53,210 nucleotides of DNA from Pleurocapsales cyanobacterium LEGE 10410 (GCA_015207195.1 JADEXJ010000025.1:1-53210); one strand, 5' to 3'; shown: positions 25,332 through 33,992, numbered from the stretch's first letter. Notes: generated by a model not told the origin, from the sequence alone. A program made the numbers and translations.

Positions 25332-26072
25332 TAAGAGTGATTTCAAATTATTCTCAATTATTGTTGAAGTTTTCTCTTCGCTTATCGACCATAGTTTAGC
25401 TAAATTCTTGACAGTTATATTAAGATCTTGGGGACGAATTAACGAACCTTTATATTTTACAAATGGCGCGTCAGATTCGGTCAGAATTCTATCTGGAGGC
25501 AATGATTTTACTAATGCTCTTTTACCATGATATTCAAGCATTTTGATGTTAATTGAGAAATAACATCCTGCCTCTACAGCCCTTTTAGCTTGAGCCTCAG
25601 TCCCCGTAAACCAATGTAAGACGACTTTTCCGCGTTCGGTAGGAAGATATTGCTCCAAGTTTTCTATTACTTCACGAGCAGCTTGACGACTATGAATAGT
25701 TAAAATTTTTCCTCTGGCAGAGGCACAAAGTTTCAGGACTCTCTTGAAGACTTGTCGCTGTATTTCTAAGGTTTCTTTATATCCAGAAGACCCGTCTAAA
25801 CCTACTTCTCCAACATATCGAGCTTCTGGTAGGTATTTCTCAAAAAGATGGATTTCTTTGGCGTGGGAATGGGCAAGCTGAGGATGTAGTCCCAAAGCGA
25901 CTCTAATATGTTTGCAGCTTTGAACCAAGAGTTGATTTTGTCGCCAAACACTTGGCACATTGGTAACTGTAAGGGTTTTTATTTCCAGCGTTTCGCATTC
26001 TCGAACTACTTCTAAATAGTTAGGAAATAGATCTAAATGGCAATGGAAGTCTACAAGTTTCAAACTTTTCAT
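25323..26072 (-). CDS. qatD: QatD, TatD-type metal-dependent nuclease, inverted
   Basis: 249 residues from ATG 26072; a TTG six codons upstream is less likely. All TatD metal ligands are visible: HCH at residues 10-12, E in VGEVGLDG, H in LTIHSRQA, H in VVLHWFTG and D in LTESDAPF. TatD proteins are deoxyribonucleases. It is convergent with qatA-B-C and overlaps qatC tail to tail, whereas the Qat operons I know have qatD last on the same strand. It therefore needs its own promoter, upstream of 26072. Confidence 0.9.
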   Translation of the reverse strand: MKSLKLVDFHCHLDLFPNYLEVVRECETLEIKTLTVTNVPSVWRQNQLLVQSCKHIRVALGLHPQLAHSHAKEIHLFEKYLPEARYVGEVGLDGSSGYKETLEIQRQVFKRVLKLCASARGKILTIHSRQAAREVIENLEQYLPTERGKVVLHWFTGTEAQAKRAVEAGCYFSINIKMLEYHGKRALVKSLPPDRILTESDAPFVKYKGSLIRPQDLNITVKNLAKLWSISEEKTSTIIENNLKSLLSG

Positions 26073-26181
26073 GAACTTTTTTCTAAACAAAAAAAATGAA
26101 AATTATCTAAAATCTAATGCCTATTCACTGGCAAAAAATACTTTTATCCATGAATAACTATCATATGCCTCGTTCGGATGA

Positions 26182-26532
26182 CTATATTTTTCCAAAGCCT
26201 TTATTGATTTTCTTTGATTTCTTTAATTTCCCTTTGCGCGTTATCATGCGTTCAAATGTAGCGAGTTTTCTACGATCCTGTAGTTCTTTAGTTATCTCGG
26301 CAATATCTCGATCGGTTATGGAGTCTTTAGAACAGGGAAATCTCATCCTGAAGCCCTCAGCAACTTGTTGAACCACGACATTGGGAGGATTGCCTTCTAT
26401 CATTTCGCCAGCAAATCGTTTTCTGACATAAAACTCTTTATCGGGGTTCTGCCTGAAAAATTCCCGATCTGCTTTCATATACTCGCTATCATCGTCTTTG
26501 TGTAGATTAAATACCTCTTCTGGTCGATCCAT
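26182..26532 (-). CDS. Hypothetical 116-residue protein
   Basis: Small charged protein with a basic C-terminal tail (TRKGKLKKSKKINKGFGKI). The near-ideal ribosome site AAGGAGG lies 4-5 bases before the ATG at 26532, so strong translation is expected. The basic tail suggests nucleic-acid contact. It lies between qatD and the primase gene, all three on the minus strand. No family recognised. Confidence 0.72.
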   Translation of the reverse strand: MDRPEEVFNLHKDDDSEYMKADREFFRQNPDKEFYVRKRFAGEMIEGNPPNVVVQQVAEGFRMRFPCSKDSITDRDIAEITKELQDRRKLATFERMITRKGKLKKSKKINKGFGKI

Positions 26533-26627
26533 GATACCTCCTTCATTAGGGACATACAGCTCTATTCTATAAGCAAGGTCGCTCGTGACAACACAGCTAT
26601 AAAAAACACACGGATGATAAGTGTTCT

Positions 26628-28754
26628 TTATGGCGATTTTCGGTCGTCCGTCGGAATTTCAGGGTATAAGCTTGGCTTATCATTTATTTCATTTCCTTTG
26701 CTAATATTTTCGGCATTTTCTGCGTTAATATCCGTTGTAGTGATTTCTTGCTTTATCCGAACTGGAAGTAAATGCTCGATTAACACTGCGATTCCATTAC
26801 ACCAATTTTGAGCATTTTGAATTGGTTTTATGTACACCAGCATTTGCTTGGGATTTTCTCTAAAATAGCTTGAATGCGGATATTCTTGATAAATTTCTAC
26901 TTCAGAATCTGGTAAAATCTTTTCAAATGCAGATTGCGTTTTACCTTCAATTTCCACTAATCCGTTTGCTCCTCTACCGTTAAACCCAAGATACAAAAGC
27001 ACTAATCCAGGCGTATTCATCAAGGCATCACAGTAGGCTCGTTGCAACACCTGAAACATGAAATCCGCTACGCGCACGCGCATATAACCCTTCATAAAGG
27101 GCAAGGTGTAGCCCCGATTGCTCAAGCACTTGCCAGTATTGATTTCTGGCGATTCCGAATTAGGCTGCTCTGCCCGTACTACAGCAGAAGGTGTAGCCCC
27201 ATTGCTTTGGGTGTTATCACACGAGGACTTTGGCTGTAGTGTTTTTTGTGGTACATCCTGCTCCGATCCTTGCTGTGGTTCATCAGGTGTTTTTGTTACT
27301 ACAGGAGGTTCAATTGGTTCTTCAGCACCAACTATTTCCGCACATGACTCTGGTTCGGGTGTCACTTCCTCGATATCCACGTTGCCTTCTGAGTCGTTGT
27401 TTTTCGTCTCCCCTTCTATTTCAGTATCAATTGTCTCTGCTATGCCCAGCTTATATTTAGGATGCCAAAGAGTTAGGTTATCTTTCTTACGAAGGGTCTT
27501 GTCGCTCACTCCAATGCCAAATAACTGTTTGGAAGTCTCCCGTATCAGCTCCATCAGCTTTTTGATATTCTTAGGAAGTGCTTGTAAGGTCTGGGACAGA
27601 TGTACTACTGTGTCGGCAATCCTGTTGGATGTGTGCTCGCTTTTTAGCTGATTTAAGTTGGGCTTGCGCGATCGCCTTTCTAACCGCTCGACCATTTCTG
27701 CATAGGTAAAGCTTCTTCTGGGGCGTGAGGGGTAGGCACTCCAGTATTTTTCAGCAGATCGTGCCACATCCTGGCAACGTTTTCTGATTTCATGCCTGTG
27801 CCGACAGTGGGGATAGTAACCAGGCGCAGCAGTGGCGGTATCCTGAATAAACTGGGCTAGCTCTTCACCTTCCAGACCGTGCGCTTTTACCCCCACATTG
27901 GCAATGGTCAGCAGCAGATCGTTAGTCTGGTGGTTATCTGACCATCCTTCGGAGATATACCTGACGCTGTTATTGAGCCAGTCCTGGTAATCAGACCCCT
28001 GACCTTTTTTGGAGTAGGTTCTGTATTTCTGCTTAAACCATTTTTCAGCATCTTCAAAAGTGCTGGTTAAAAGCTCGACATCGTTATTTTGAGCCGACGT
28101 TTCTGCTGCATGAAGAAAATGCTCAACCTTATTGCTATAGGGAACAAAATCTTTATCGAGAAGGTACGAGCCTTTTTGTAACGGCAACCTGTGTCCATTG
28201 TAATAACTGAACTCGCGCTTCTTCCCCTTCTGGTGTTTCTTAAATTGTTTGGTGTTGGGGAAAAGTTCAATCTGCCCTGGCTTAATCTCAAACCCTGCCT
28301 CTTCTAATGCCCATCTCAAGGCACAGGCAAGCTTAAACGTTGGAACTTTCTTCTTAAAGAAGTAGCACAGATGCAGCCCTTCGCTTTCACTCGATCGCAC
28401 AGTGACATCCTCTATCAGCCCGATATCCTCTAATGCCCACTTGACCCTACGGTACGCTTCCTCACTGGTATAGGGATGAATCGAACTCCACCTGTCTAGA
28501 TCTACTACGGCGTGTTTGGTGTACTGACCAAAACGGACACCGATAATCGACAACAGGTCAGTATACTTGTACCAAAGCTTTTCTTTGGTTAAGAAATATT
28601 TCTTTATAGTTTTCCACTCAGCATCAGGGGATTCTTTCACAATGAAATCCCACGCATGATCGAACCAGTCGTAGAACTGCGCTCGTATGGTGTATTCTTC
28701 TGGAGAAGGTTGGCGATTATCTTGATTTTCGGGGAAACGAGGTGAAAATGACAC
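26628..28754 (-). CDS. Archaeo-eukaryotic-type primase-like replication protein
   Basis: 708 residues from a GTG at 28754; an in-frame stop lies a few codons upstream and no ATG is available. The N-terminal third shows the three primase-polymerase motifs: hydrophobics-D-L-D (VVDLD, D85 and D87), an S-x-H-like strand (SEGLHLCYFF, H128) and an acidic third motif (IELFPN, E163). The middle is helical, and the region about 460-560 is a low-complexity acidic/proline linker before a C-terminal domain. Such proteins start replication on plasmids. It may serve a second origin in 28755-29249. Confidence 0.72.
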   Translation of the reverse strand: MSFSPRFPENQDNRQPSPEEYTIRAQFYDWFDHAWDFIVKESPDAEWKTIKKYFLTKEKLWYKYTDLLSIIGVRFGQYTKHAVVDLDRWSSIHPYTSEEAYRRVKWALEDIGLIEDVTVRSSESEGLHLCYFFKKKVPTFKLACALRWALEEAGFEIKPGQIELFPNTKQFKKHQKGKKREFSYYNGHRLPLQKGSYLLDKDFVPYSNKVEHFLHAAETSAQNNDVELLTSTFEDAEKWFKQKYRTYSKKGQGSDYQDWLNNSVRYISEGWSDNHQTNDLLLTIANVGVKAHGLEGEELAQFIQDTATAAPGYYPHCRHRHEIRKRCQDVARSAEKYWSAYPSRPRRSFTYAEMVERLERRSRKPNLNQLKSEHTSNRIADTVVHLSQTLQALPKNIKKLMELIRETSKQLFGIGVSDKTLRKKDNLTLWHPKYKLGIAETIDTEIEGETKNNDSEGNVDIEEVTPEPESCAEIVGAEEPIEPPVVTKTPDEPQQGSEQDVPQKTLQPKSSCDNTQSNGATPSAVVRAEQPNSESPEINTGKCLSNRGYTLPFMKGYMRVRVADFMFQVLQRAYCDALMNTPGLVLLYLGFNGRGANGLVEIEGKTQSAFEKILPDSEVEIYQEYPHSSYFRENPKQMLVYIKPIQNAQNWCNGIAVLIEHLLPVRIKQEITTTDINAENAENISKGNEINDKPSLYPEIPTDDRKSP

Positions 28755-28775
28755 GATTATGGTTCATGAATAAGT

Positions 28776-28804
28776 TTTACGATTTGAAGCGATTCAATCG
28801 TAAA
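28776..28804. promoter_or_regulatory. Inverted repeat in the primase leader
   Basis: TTTACGATT at 28776-28784 pairs perfectly with AATCGTAAA at 28796-28804. It lies 22 bases upstream of the GTG start of the primase-like gene, where a repressor site or an attenuator would be. Confidence 0.55.
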
Positions 28805-28942
28805 GACCATTAACCGTGCTAACCTGAACTATAATTAAATCAAGCCAGCACATTGTTGGTCGATATTTTTGTCGGCTAGTTATGTTTTACGGCACTGTTC
28901 ATTGATAAGTGAACGAAGTAAGGAGTCAGATTAGACCTTCTA

Positions 28943-29167
28943 ACCGAACTTGCTAGGTGGTACTAACAAGAATTCGGGGTCTAAAATGGCAACTCTTACG
29001 CAGGAGCAGAAATTAGGCAACGGTGAAAAATGATGCTAATTCTGCGCGTTTCTAAAACAAATGAAAACGTAAATTTCGCGATTTCTGGAGCTTCCACCTT
29101 CCAGTAGTCGCGATTTTGCGTTGAATGTTTTAGAGCGGTCGTTTCTCTTAATTAAGAGGCGATCGCT
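28943..29167. other. Array of stem-loops in the spacer beside the primase gene
   Basis: Four consecutive inverted repeats in a gap without genes (28755-29249): CCGAACTTG with CAAGAATTCGG (about 28943-28977); GCAGAAATTAG with CTAATTCTGC (about 29005-29044); a two-part stem CGCGA plus CTGGA with TCCAG plus TCGCG (29077-29112); and AGCGGTCG with CGATCGCT around the palindrome CTCTTAATTAAGAG (29134-29167). Candidates are a replication origin for the primase, an attachment site for the adjacent recombinase, or a structured RNA. Confidence 0.5.
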
Positions 29168-29249
29168 TCTTCATAACTCTCCAAGTAAAATCGCTTCATC
29201 CGAATTATCCACTATTGGGCTACACAAAATCGAGCAGATTAAGCCAAGC

Positions 29250-29900
29250 TTAAAAAGAATTATTATTCTGGGGTTGAGATTGAGGTGGGATAGGAGTGTG
29301 AACATAGCTCGATTTTTTCACAGGAGAGAGTAGGGAAAGGCTTGAAACTGCACCTTTGACCTGTTCGGGTGTCACCTCCAAGTATTTCTGAAGCTCTTGT
29401 AAAGATTTGTGACCGCTTATTTCCTGAATAATCCGTAGCGGAATTCCCTCATTACTCATCAAGGTAAGTGCTGTTCTCCTAAAACTATGGGTACTGACTC
29501 CTTGGACTCCCACTTTATGACAGGCTTTTTGTAGAACTCTGCTGGCTGAACCTGGATGGAGGTGTCCCTGATTGCCCAGTCCTGGAAAATAATGCCAGGT
29601 GCGAGGAGACGGGTAGTATCTAAGCAGCATACTCCGTAAATCTTCGATCACGGGAATGCAGCGAGTCGCTAATTTGCCTTTGGTATTGCCTTTTCTGAAG
29701 ATAATTTCGGGTCGGACAATCCCCTGACGGTAGTAGACATCGGTGGTTCTAAGGGTCACACATTCGTTAATTCGGCAAGCGGTGTAGAGACACAAAGCGA
29801 ACATGGCGCGATCGCGGTCGTCTCTAAGCCCCTCATAAAATACGAGGTTAATTTCTTCTGTGGTGAGTATTTTTGCCTTACCATGCCTGTCTACCTTCAT
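29250..29900 (-). CDS. Short tyrosine recombinase/integrase
   Basis: 216 residues consisting mainly of the catalytic domain. The arginine in ACRINE, the H-x-x-R in THSFRRT, the histidine in GHKS and the nucleophilic tyrosine in LQKYLEV are all present. The N-terminal core-binding domain of ordinary integrases is reduced or missing. It may act in monomer resolution or in integration of an element. The structured spacer lies downstream of it. Confidence 0.9.
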   Translation of the reverse strand: MKVDRHGKAKILTTEEINLVFYEGLRDDRDRAMFALCLYTACRINECVTLRTTDVYYRQGIVRPEIIFRKGNTKGKLATRCIPVIEDLRSMLLRYYPSPRTWHYFPGLGNQGHLHPGSASRVLQKACHKVGVQGVSTHSFRRTALTLMSNEGIPLRIIQEISGHKSLQELQKYLEVTPEQVKGAVSSLSLLSPVKKSSYVHTPIPPQSQPQNNNSF

Positions 29901-30076
29901 GCACCGTTACTGCCAGTCTACTTAACCTTTTATCCTATATGAATTAAGGGGGGAATACTCTCAATTTCTTGCGTAGTTACTAAAAATTAGTCGGTAAGGA
30001 TTGTCCTTTTGACCAGAACAATATCTGGGCTTAACCGAAAAAGATGAAGCAGATTCCATAGTTTTAGTGACCTACG

Positions 30077-30100
30077 GTGTAATACATTACGAGGTTACAC
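30077..30100. promoter_or_regulatory. Operator-like inverted repeat
   Basis: GTGTAA at 30077-30082 pairs with TTACAC at 30095-30100, enclosing GTAAT-AC-ATTAC-like symmetry. It overlaps the ribosome site (GAGG) of the gene starting at 30104. Nothing else is evident in 29901-30076. Confidence 0.45.
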
Positions 30101-30103
30101 ACA

Positions 30104-30427
30104 ATGGTCAAAGAAGCAGATTATGAAGATTATGCTGTCTTTTGTATTGCGCCTTCATTAATTTGGACTTTACCGATACAAGGTTCTTCTTACGCTCAAA
30201 AAGGTGCAGACACGTCTACGTATAGTCAAAGCGACGATCTAGAGAATAGTGTAAAAACGTTCTCGTCTCAGTTTAAGGCAGGTGATTTCGTTCAGATTCT
30301 CGGCACGAAAGTAACGGGAAGGCTGGTAGAGTACTTTGAGACTACAGACTACTGGGTGATTAAAACCAGTCCAGGCTGTTCGGTAGATCGAGAGTACCAA
30401 CCCGAAACACGGCTACGACTGAAGTAA
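30104..30427 (+). CDS. Hypothetical 107-residue protein
   Basis: The first 30 residues include a mildly hydrophobic stretch (VFCIAPSLIWTLPI) that could be a weak signal or anchor, followed by a serine/threonine-rich part and a compact C-terminal half (FKAGDFVQILGTKVTGRLVE) resembling a small beta-barrel. Not recognised. A terminator follows at 30456-30479, so it is a single-gene unit. Confidence 0.62.
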   Translation: MVKEADYEDYAVFCIAPSLIWTLPIQGSSYAQKGADTSTYSQSDDLENSVKTFSSQFKAGDFVQILGTKVTGRLVEYFETTDYWVIKTSPGCSVDREYQPETRLRLK

Positions 30428-30455
30428 CGTCAACTGGTGCAGTATTGTAGACCAT

Positions 30456-30479
30456 ACGCTCCTTTTTAGAGCGTTTTTC
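30456..30479 (+). terminator. Rho-independent terminator
   Basis: ACGCTC at 30456-30461 pairs with GAGCGT at 30469-30474 around a 7-base loop, followed by five T. It lies about 30 bases after the stop at 30427. Confidence 0.88.
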
Positions 30480-30499
30480 TTACTTTGTTCACTTAATTG

Positions 30500-30949
30500 C
30501 TAAGACTCGATCGCCTGTGTAGGATGTACTGGAGTAATTTCTTCGTTAAACCGTCGAAAATCTTTGACGTTAAACGTGAGGATATGACTCAGTTGGTGAA
30601 CTATCATAAATGCTACCAAGCGAGTATCGTGAACTTTTGTTCCTTTCACTTCGTAGGTCGATACTAACCGTTCCCATTCTGGGAATATGCTTTCAGTATC
30701 GGTTAGTAAGATAAATAATCGCTTCAATCGGTCAACTTCAGCTTTGGTTATTTCAGGGGTAAAACCGAAGCCGTTTCTATCTACTGGTCGAGTACAGACA
30801 TTCCATAGCTCAATCAAATTCTGTGGCGCAATAATTATTGGGGCACGGCGGGCGTTCAACGCATCAATTGCTGTAACCGCTTCCTGGTGCATCGGATCGT
30901 TAGGGCTAATAATTCTTAGAAGTATGTTTGTGTCTAAAAGATATGCCAT
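30500..30949 (-). CDS. vapC: VapC-type PIN-domain toxin, second pair
   Basis: 149 residues. PIN motifs: LLDTNILLR at the N terminus, E in LIELWNVCTRP, D in KVHDTRLVAFM and D in FNVKDFRRF. RNA cleavage by the acidic cluster is the family activity. The ATG shares one base with the stop of the upstream antitoxin gene. It is not closely similar to the toxin at 11648-12034, so the two pairs are independent acquisitions. Confidence 0.88.
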   Translation of the reverse strand: MAYLLDTNILLRIISPNDPMHQEAVTAIDALNARRAPIIIAPQNLIELWNVCTRPVDRNGFGFTPEITKAEVDRLKRLFILLTDTESIFPEWERLVSTYEVKGTKVHDTRLVAFMIVHQLSHILTFNVKDFRRFNEEITPVHPTQAIES

Positions 30950-31260
30950 TACCAGCGATCTGGATACATACTTTCGCGACTCATAGCTTCGTCACTCAGG
31001 ACAGGAATATCTTTTCCTTTATGACTATCCACCCAACTATGAAATTCTGCCGACCATTCTTCATGAGTTGATGTTTCGTAGAACGAAGCGTCAGCCAAAT
31101 CATTATCTTTCGTCTGACTTAAACGATTTATTAATGAATTAAGGTATGGGGTAATTTCCTCTGGAGAGCGATTCACGAGCTTTGCTAGTGCATTGGCTAT
31201 TTCTTTAAGCTCTTCCCTATCCCTGTGTAGAGGGCTGGCATCTGATCGATTTTGCTTCAT
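30949..31260 (-). CDS. Antitoxin of the second PIN pair
   Basis: 103 residues, charged and helical, with no AbrB or ribbon-helix-helix pattern that I can name. The acidic tail (HEEWSAEFHSWVDSHKGKD) suits toxin binding. Assignment rests on size, coupling (TAATG) and position before a PIN toxin. The gap 31261-31425 shows no clear element. Confidence 0.65.
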   Translation of the reverse strand: MKQNRSDASPLHRDREELKEIANALAKLVNRSPEEITPYLNSLINRLSQTKDNDLADASFYETSTHEEWSAEFHSWVDSHKGKDIPVLSDEAMSRESMYPDRW

Positions 31261-31425
31261 AGTGCTGTTTCCCTTACATCTCCAGTTGATAGTTCTATTG
31301 TCTCATTTCTTTTATAAGCATTCAATTTAAATTTAGTCCACCTGTTGCCGTAGCTTCCCTTATGAACTGACTTCTCAAAAGCTGTCCATAACAGTCCTCA
31401 GAGACTGAAAATTTAGGTTTAGGTT

Positions 31426-32025
31426 ATGACGAACATCAACCGTCAAGAGGTTACGGACTATTTAACTACGTACAACGTACCAGCATTTCTCATCGATTTA
31501 ATCTGCGAGGATGAATCGGGAACTGAGCTGGTTAAGGGATGGCATAATGCCCAGCTTAAATATCGTTATAAAGTGCTTGCTGCTATCGAACGATTTGATT
31601 TGTATGCTGATGGCAAGAGGATTGAGCGATTTATCTGGGATGCTGTCACAGACAATCCTCGCCTGTTCACTTCTTATGAGAAGGAATACTTAGAATGCAA
31701 TCGGCTGTTTCGCCATGAAATTCTTCAGTGGTATCAATCCTCTCTCAGTGATGGCTATTGGTTATCATCGGAGAATGTCCAGTTGATGCACCAGTTTCAA
31801 CGGGAAGCTGCGGTAGAAAAAGTGCTGTCTGAAGCGGAAATACATCGTCCTATATGGAATGAGAAGCAATGGCAACAGCATCTAGGGCTTACAGAGCTTG
31901 AGGCACGGGAAATGGTACGTATTTCTCGTATTTCCGCGCCTGAGCGTTCTGTGGAGGAATGGCAGTACGTTGAAGCAATCTGGCAACACGGTTTTTCTCA
32001 TGCAGTGAGTAATGTGAGCTTCTAG
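31426..32025 (+). CDS. Hypothetical 199-residue protein
   Basis: Soluble, helical, acidic protein of unknown family, rich in W, Y and E. It is the first gene of a + strand series leading to ardA. No catalytic motif seen. The stop is followed by a 220-base spacer holding a nested inverted repeat (32118-32203). Confidence 0.68.
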   Translation: MTNINRQEVTDYLTTYNVPAFLIDLICEDESGTELVKGWHNAQLKYRYKVLAAIERFDLYADGKRIERFIWDAVTDNPRLFTSYEKEYLECNRLFRHEILQWYQSSLSDGYWLSSENVQLMHQFQREAAVEKVLSEAEIHRPIWNEKQWQQHLGLTELEAREMVRISRISAPERSVEEWQYVEAIWQHGFSHAVSNVSF

Positions 32026-32117
32026 CAAATACTCGTTAAGGGCTGATGGGGAGGTTTATTCCTTTTCTTCAGTCTTTCTTTATTTATTTATCCCCCCCTC
32101 GTGCTTCCAAACGAGAT

Positions 32118-32203
32118 GCCTGTTGTGGCACGTGCGCGGGCTCAAAAATAGACTACTAAAATCAAAATCCCAGGCGCACGCACCATCCGCTTCGCCAACA
32201 GGC
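32118..32203. repeat. Nested long inverted repeat in the ardA region
   Basis: GCCTGTTG at 32118-32125 pairs with CAACAGGC at 32196-32203, and inside it GTGCGC at 32132-32137 pairs with GCGCAC at 32174-32179. The inner 36 bases are A-rich. As single strand or RNA this folds into one 86-base structure, just before the WGR gene. The remaining part of 32026-32249 shows a polypyrimidine run and nothing else. Confidence 0.6.
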
Positions 32204-32249
32204 TTGTAAACCATTTTCTCTCTATGAGAATGCCTCAAGGTCATTCATA

Positions 32250-32510
32250 GTGATACTTATGAACATATATAAATCAGATCTTTGGAACACTTCATTCTGG
32301 CGCAGAAAGACCAGATACTACACCATTGAGCTCCGTCAAAACTTGTTTGGCGAATGGATAGTCGTGCGATCGTGGGGGGATATTCGCTCTAAGCGAGGAC
32401 GGCAAACAGAGGAGGTTTGTGAAAGTTATGAATCGGCAGCACTGCTTTTTAAAGAAGTAGAAAAGCGTCGTATTTCCAGAAACTATCAGTTAGTTGAAAA
32501 TAATTTATAG
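32250..32510 (+). CDS. Small WGR-domain protein
   Basis: 86 residues that are nearly all one WGR domain: YYTIELRQNLFGEW, then VVRSWGDIRSKRGRQ, then a C-terminal helix. WGR domains bind DNA or RNA in PARP-type proteins and occur as tiny single-domain proteins on plasmids. The GTG at 32250 has AAGG at a better distance than the ATG at 32259. It lies between unknown genes upstream of ardA, which suggests a role in DNA entry or protection. Confidence 0.82.
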   Translation: MILMNIYKSDLWNTSFWRRKTRYYTIELRQNLFGEWIVVRSWGDIRSKRGRQTEEVCESYESAALLFKEVEKRRISRNYQLVENNL

Positions 32511-32617
32511 CGCAATATATTTTAATAAGTCATGCAATGTTTTTGCTTATTTATGTGAGCTATCATGCTATAATAAGAGATATCAAAAGAAGTTCTCTAC
32601 ATCCCCCTTCTTCAATT

Positions 32618-33163
32618 ATGTCTTTATACTACACCATCAAAATAGATCGCTGGTCGGATTTCAAATCAGTAGTTTCCACAGTCAAAGAAATCGCCGAAGA
32701 GGTACGAAAAGAATATCGCAGAAAGCAGAAAACACTCGTCTCCATGATTGCGGTACGTCCAATCAAAGCAATTATCTCTCCCTTATCCCTGCTGATGAAT
32801 CACCGCTACAGTGATGAAGCAGCCTTCAATTTACTTTCAAGTGCGGTGAGAAGAATCCATTGTCTGGCATTGGAACTTGAGTCGAACTATGAAACCAGAT
32901 TTGTTGAAACGTTACGATCGTTAGCCTCTATTCTTGTTAGCTTTCTCTCAAAATATGAGGGTGTACAATTGGAATTATTTGACCCGAATACCTACCACAC
33001 TCCTTTTGCAACTCGCGCCGTCTCAACCTGTTTTAAAGAATGGTTAGACCGCTTTGACTGGCGAAGATTTCGTCAGACATTATCGGCATGGAAAGCCCAG
33101 TTTACTCCCGTCACGTTTTGTCAATTAAGTATTAAGGGACTTGTGATTCCTGCTTCTTCCTAA
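32618..33163 (+). CDS. Hypothetical 181-residue protein
   Basis: Starts at ATG 32618 (MSLYYTIKIDRW); an upstream TTG-like start at 32537 would add residues overlapping the spacer without support. Basic, helical, with KEIAEEVRKEYRRKQKT near residue 25. Not recognised. It lies between the WGR gene and ardA and is probably co-transcribed with them. Confidence 0.65.
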   Translation: MSLYYTIKIDRWSDFKSVVSTVKEIAEEVRKEYRRKQKTLVSMIAVRPIKAIISPLSLLMNHRYSDEAAFNLLSSAVRRIHCLALELESNYETRFVETLRSLASILVSFLSKYEGVQLELFDPNTYHTPFATRAVSTCFKEWLDRFDWRRFRQTLSAWKAQFTPVTFCQLSIKGLVIPASS

Positions 33164-33256
33164 TTGATAGTAATACTCTCTGCTGCGTGTGACGTATCTT
33201 CCACCAAGAATAACCCCATAACATTTCTAACTGTTGTTTAAAGGTTATATCAAAGT

Positions 33257-33832
33257 ATGGAACGTCAAACTGATACGTGTCAGATTTATGTAGCACCCTT
33301 GGCTGCATATAGTGCAGGGCATGATACTGGTGCATGGATTACTGTGGAAAGATATGAATCAGCACTACGATCTAGTATTTCAGCACTGCTTACTCGCTGT
33401 CCCTACTCTACCCCGCAAAGCGATTGGGCAATCCACGATTACCAAGGCTTTTATGGTGTCGGTCATTCTCTTGGAGAACACCCTGCGTTAGCGGATTTAG
33501 TAAAGGCGGTAGAGCTTATCGGTGAGTATGGAGAAATGGCAGCAAAGCTTATCGACTACTTTTGCGGAGATGTAGACGAGGCAGTAAGGCATTTACAAGA
33601 TAAATATTTGGGTTGTTTTTCGAGTCTCGATGAGTACGCACAAGAAGTGGTGAACTCACAACTTCAGGGACAAGAAATTCCTGTGGTCATTGCTGCCTAT
33701 GTTGATTACACGGCGATGGCTGCTGACTGGCTCTTGGGAGGAGAAATTTTCACCATTGAGTTTTCTTCTTTTAACGAGCGTGCCGAAGAAGAAAAGACAA
33801 TTCATATATTCACCAATCGCCCTACAGAGTGA
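33257..33832 (+). CDS. ardA: ArdA antirestriction protein
   Basis: 191 residues matching ArdA along the full length: QIYVAPLAAYSAGHDTGAWI at the N terminus, the central SDWAIHDYQGF, then a domain ending VIAAYVDYTAMAADWLLGG and FTIEF. ArdA is an acidic DNA mimic that blocks type I restriction enzymes during plasmid entry. This plasmid also encodes a type I system, so ArdA presumably protects against the recipient's enzymes and must not silence its own hsd system permanently. Confidence 0.95.
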   Translation: MERQTDTCQIYVAPLAAYSAGHDTGAWITVERYESALRSSISALLTRCPYSTPQSDWAIHDYQGFYGVGHSLGEHPALADLVKAVELIGEYGEMAAKLIDYFCGDVDEAVRHLQDKYLGCFSSLDEYAQEVVNSQLQGQEIPVVIAAYVDYTAMAADWLLGGEIFTIEFSSFNERAEEEKTIHIFTNRPTE

Positions 33833-33877
33833 ATGAATGAGACAAAGGGAATATCGCTACATTAGTAACCCTCTCTT

Positions 33878-33951
33878 GGTGCGCGTTCCTTTGCGGATTA
33901 AAATTCCGCAGGGTCGTTTATACCCGTTGCCTTGGGTGCACCGCTTTTTTT
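33878..33951 (+). terminator. Branched structure ending in a T-run after ardA
   Basis: An outer stem GGTGC (33878-33882) with GCACC (33938-33942) encloses two hairpins: TGCGGA with TCCGCA around a 7-base loop (33892-33910) and GGGT with ACCC (33911-33925). Seven T follow at 33945-33951. It ends transcription of the ardA unit. The three-way-junction shape is more elaborate than a terminator needs. Confidence 0.65.
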
Positions 33952-33992
33952 GACACACCTAGACAAAAAGTACTACGAGGTTTTTTTAGATC

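Noticed and set aside
29121-29333. 70-residue + strand frame
   Set aside because: Lies partly in the structured spacer and partly opposite the recombinase gene; no start signal.
32118-32203. Integron attC site
   Set aside because: The arms do not match the GTTRRRY/RYYYAAC core pattern and no integron integrase is present.
33878-33942. tRNA-like fold after ardA
   Set aside because: The stems are short and there is no T-arm consensus or CCA-compatible acceptor; a branched terminator fits better.
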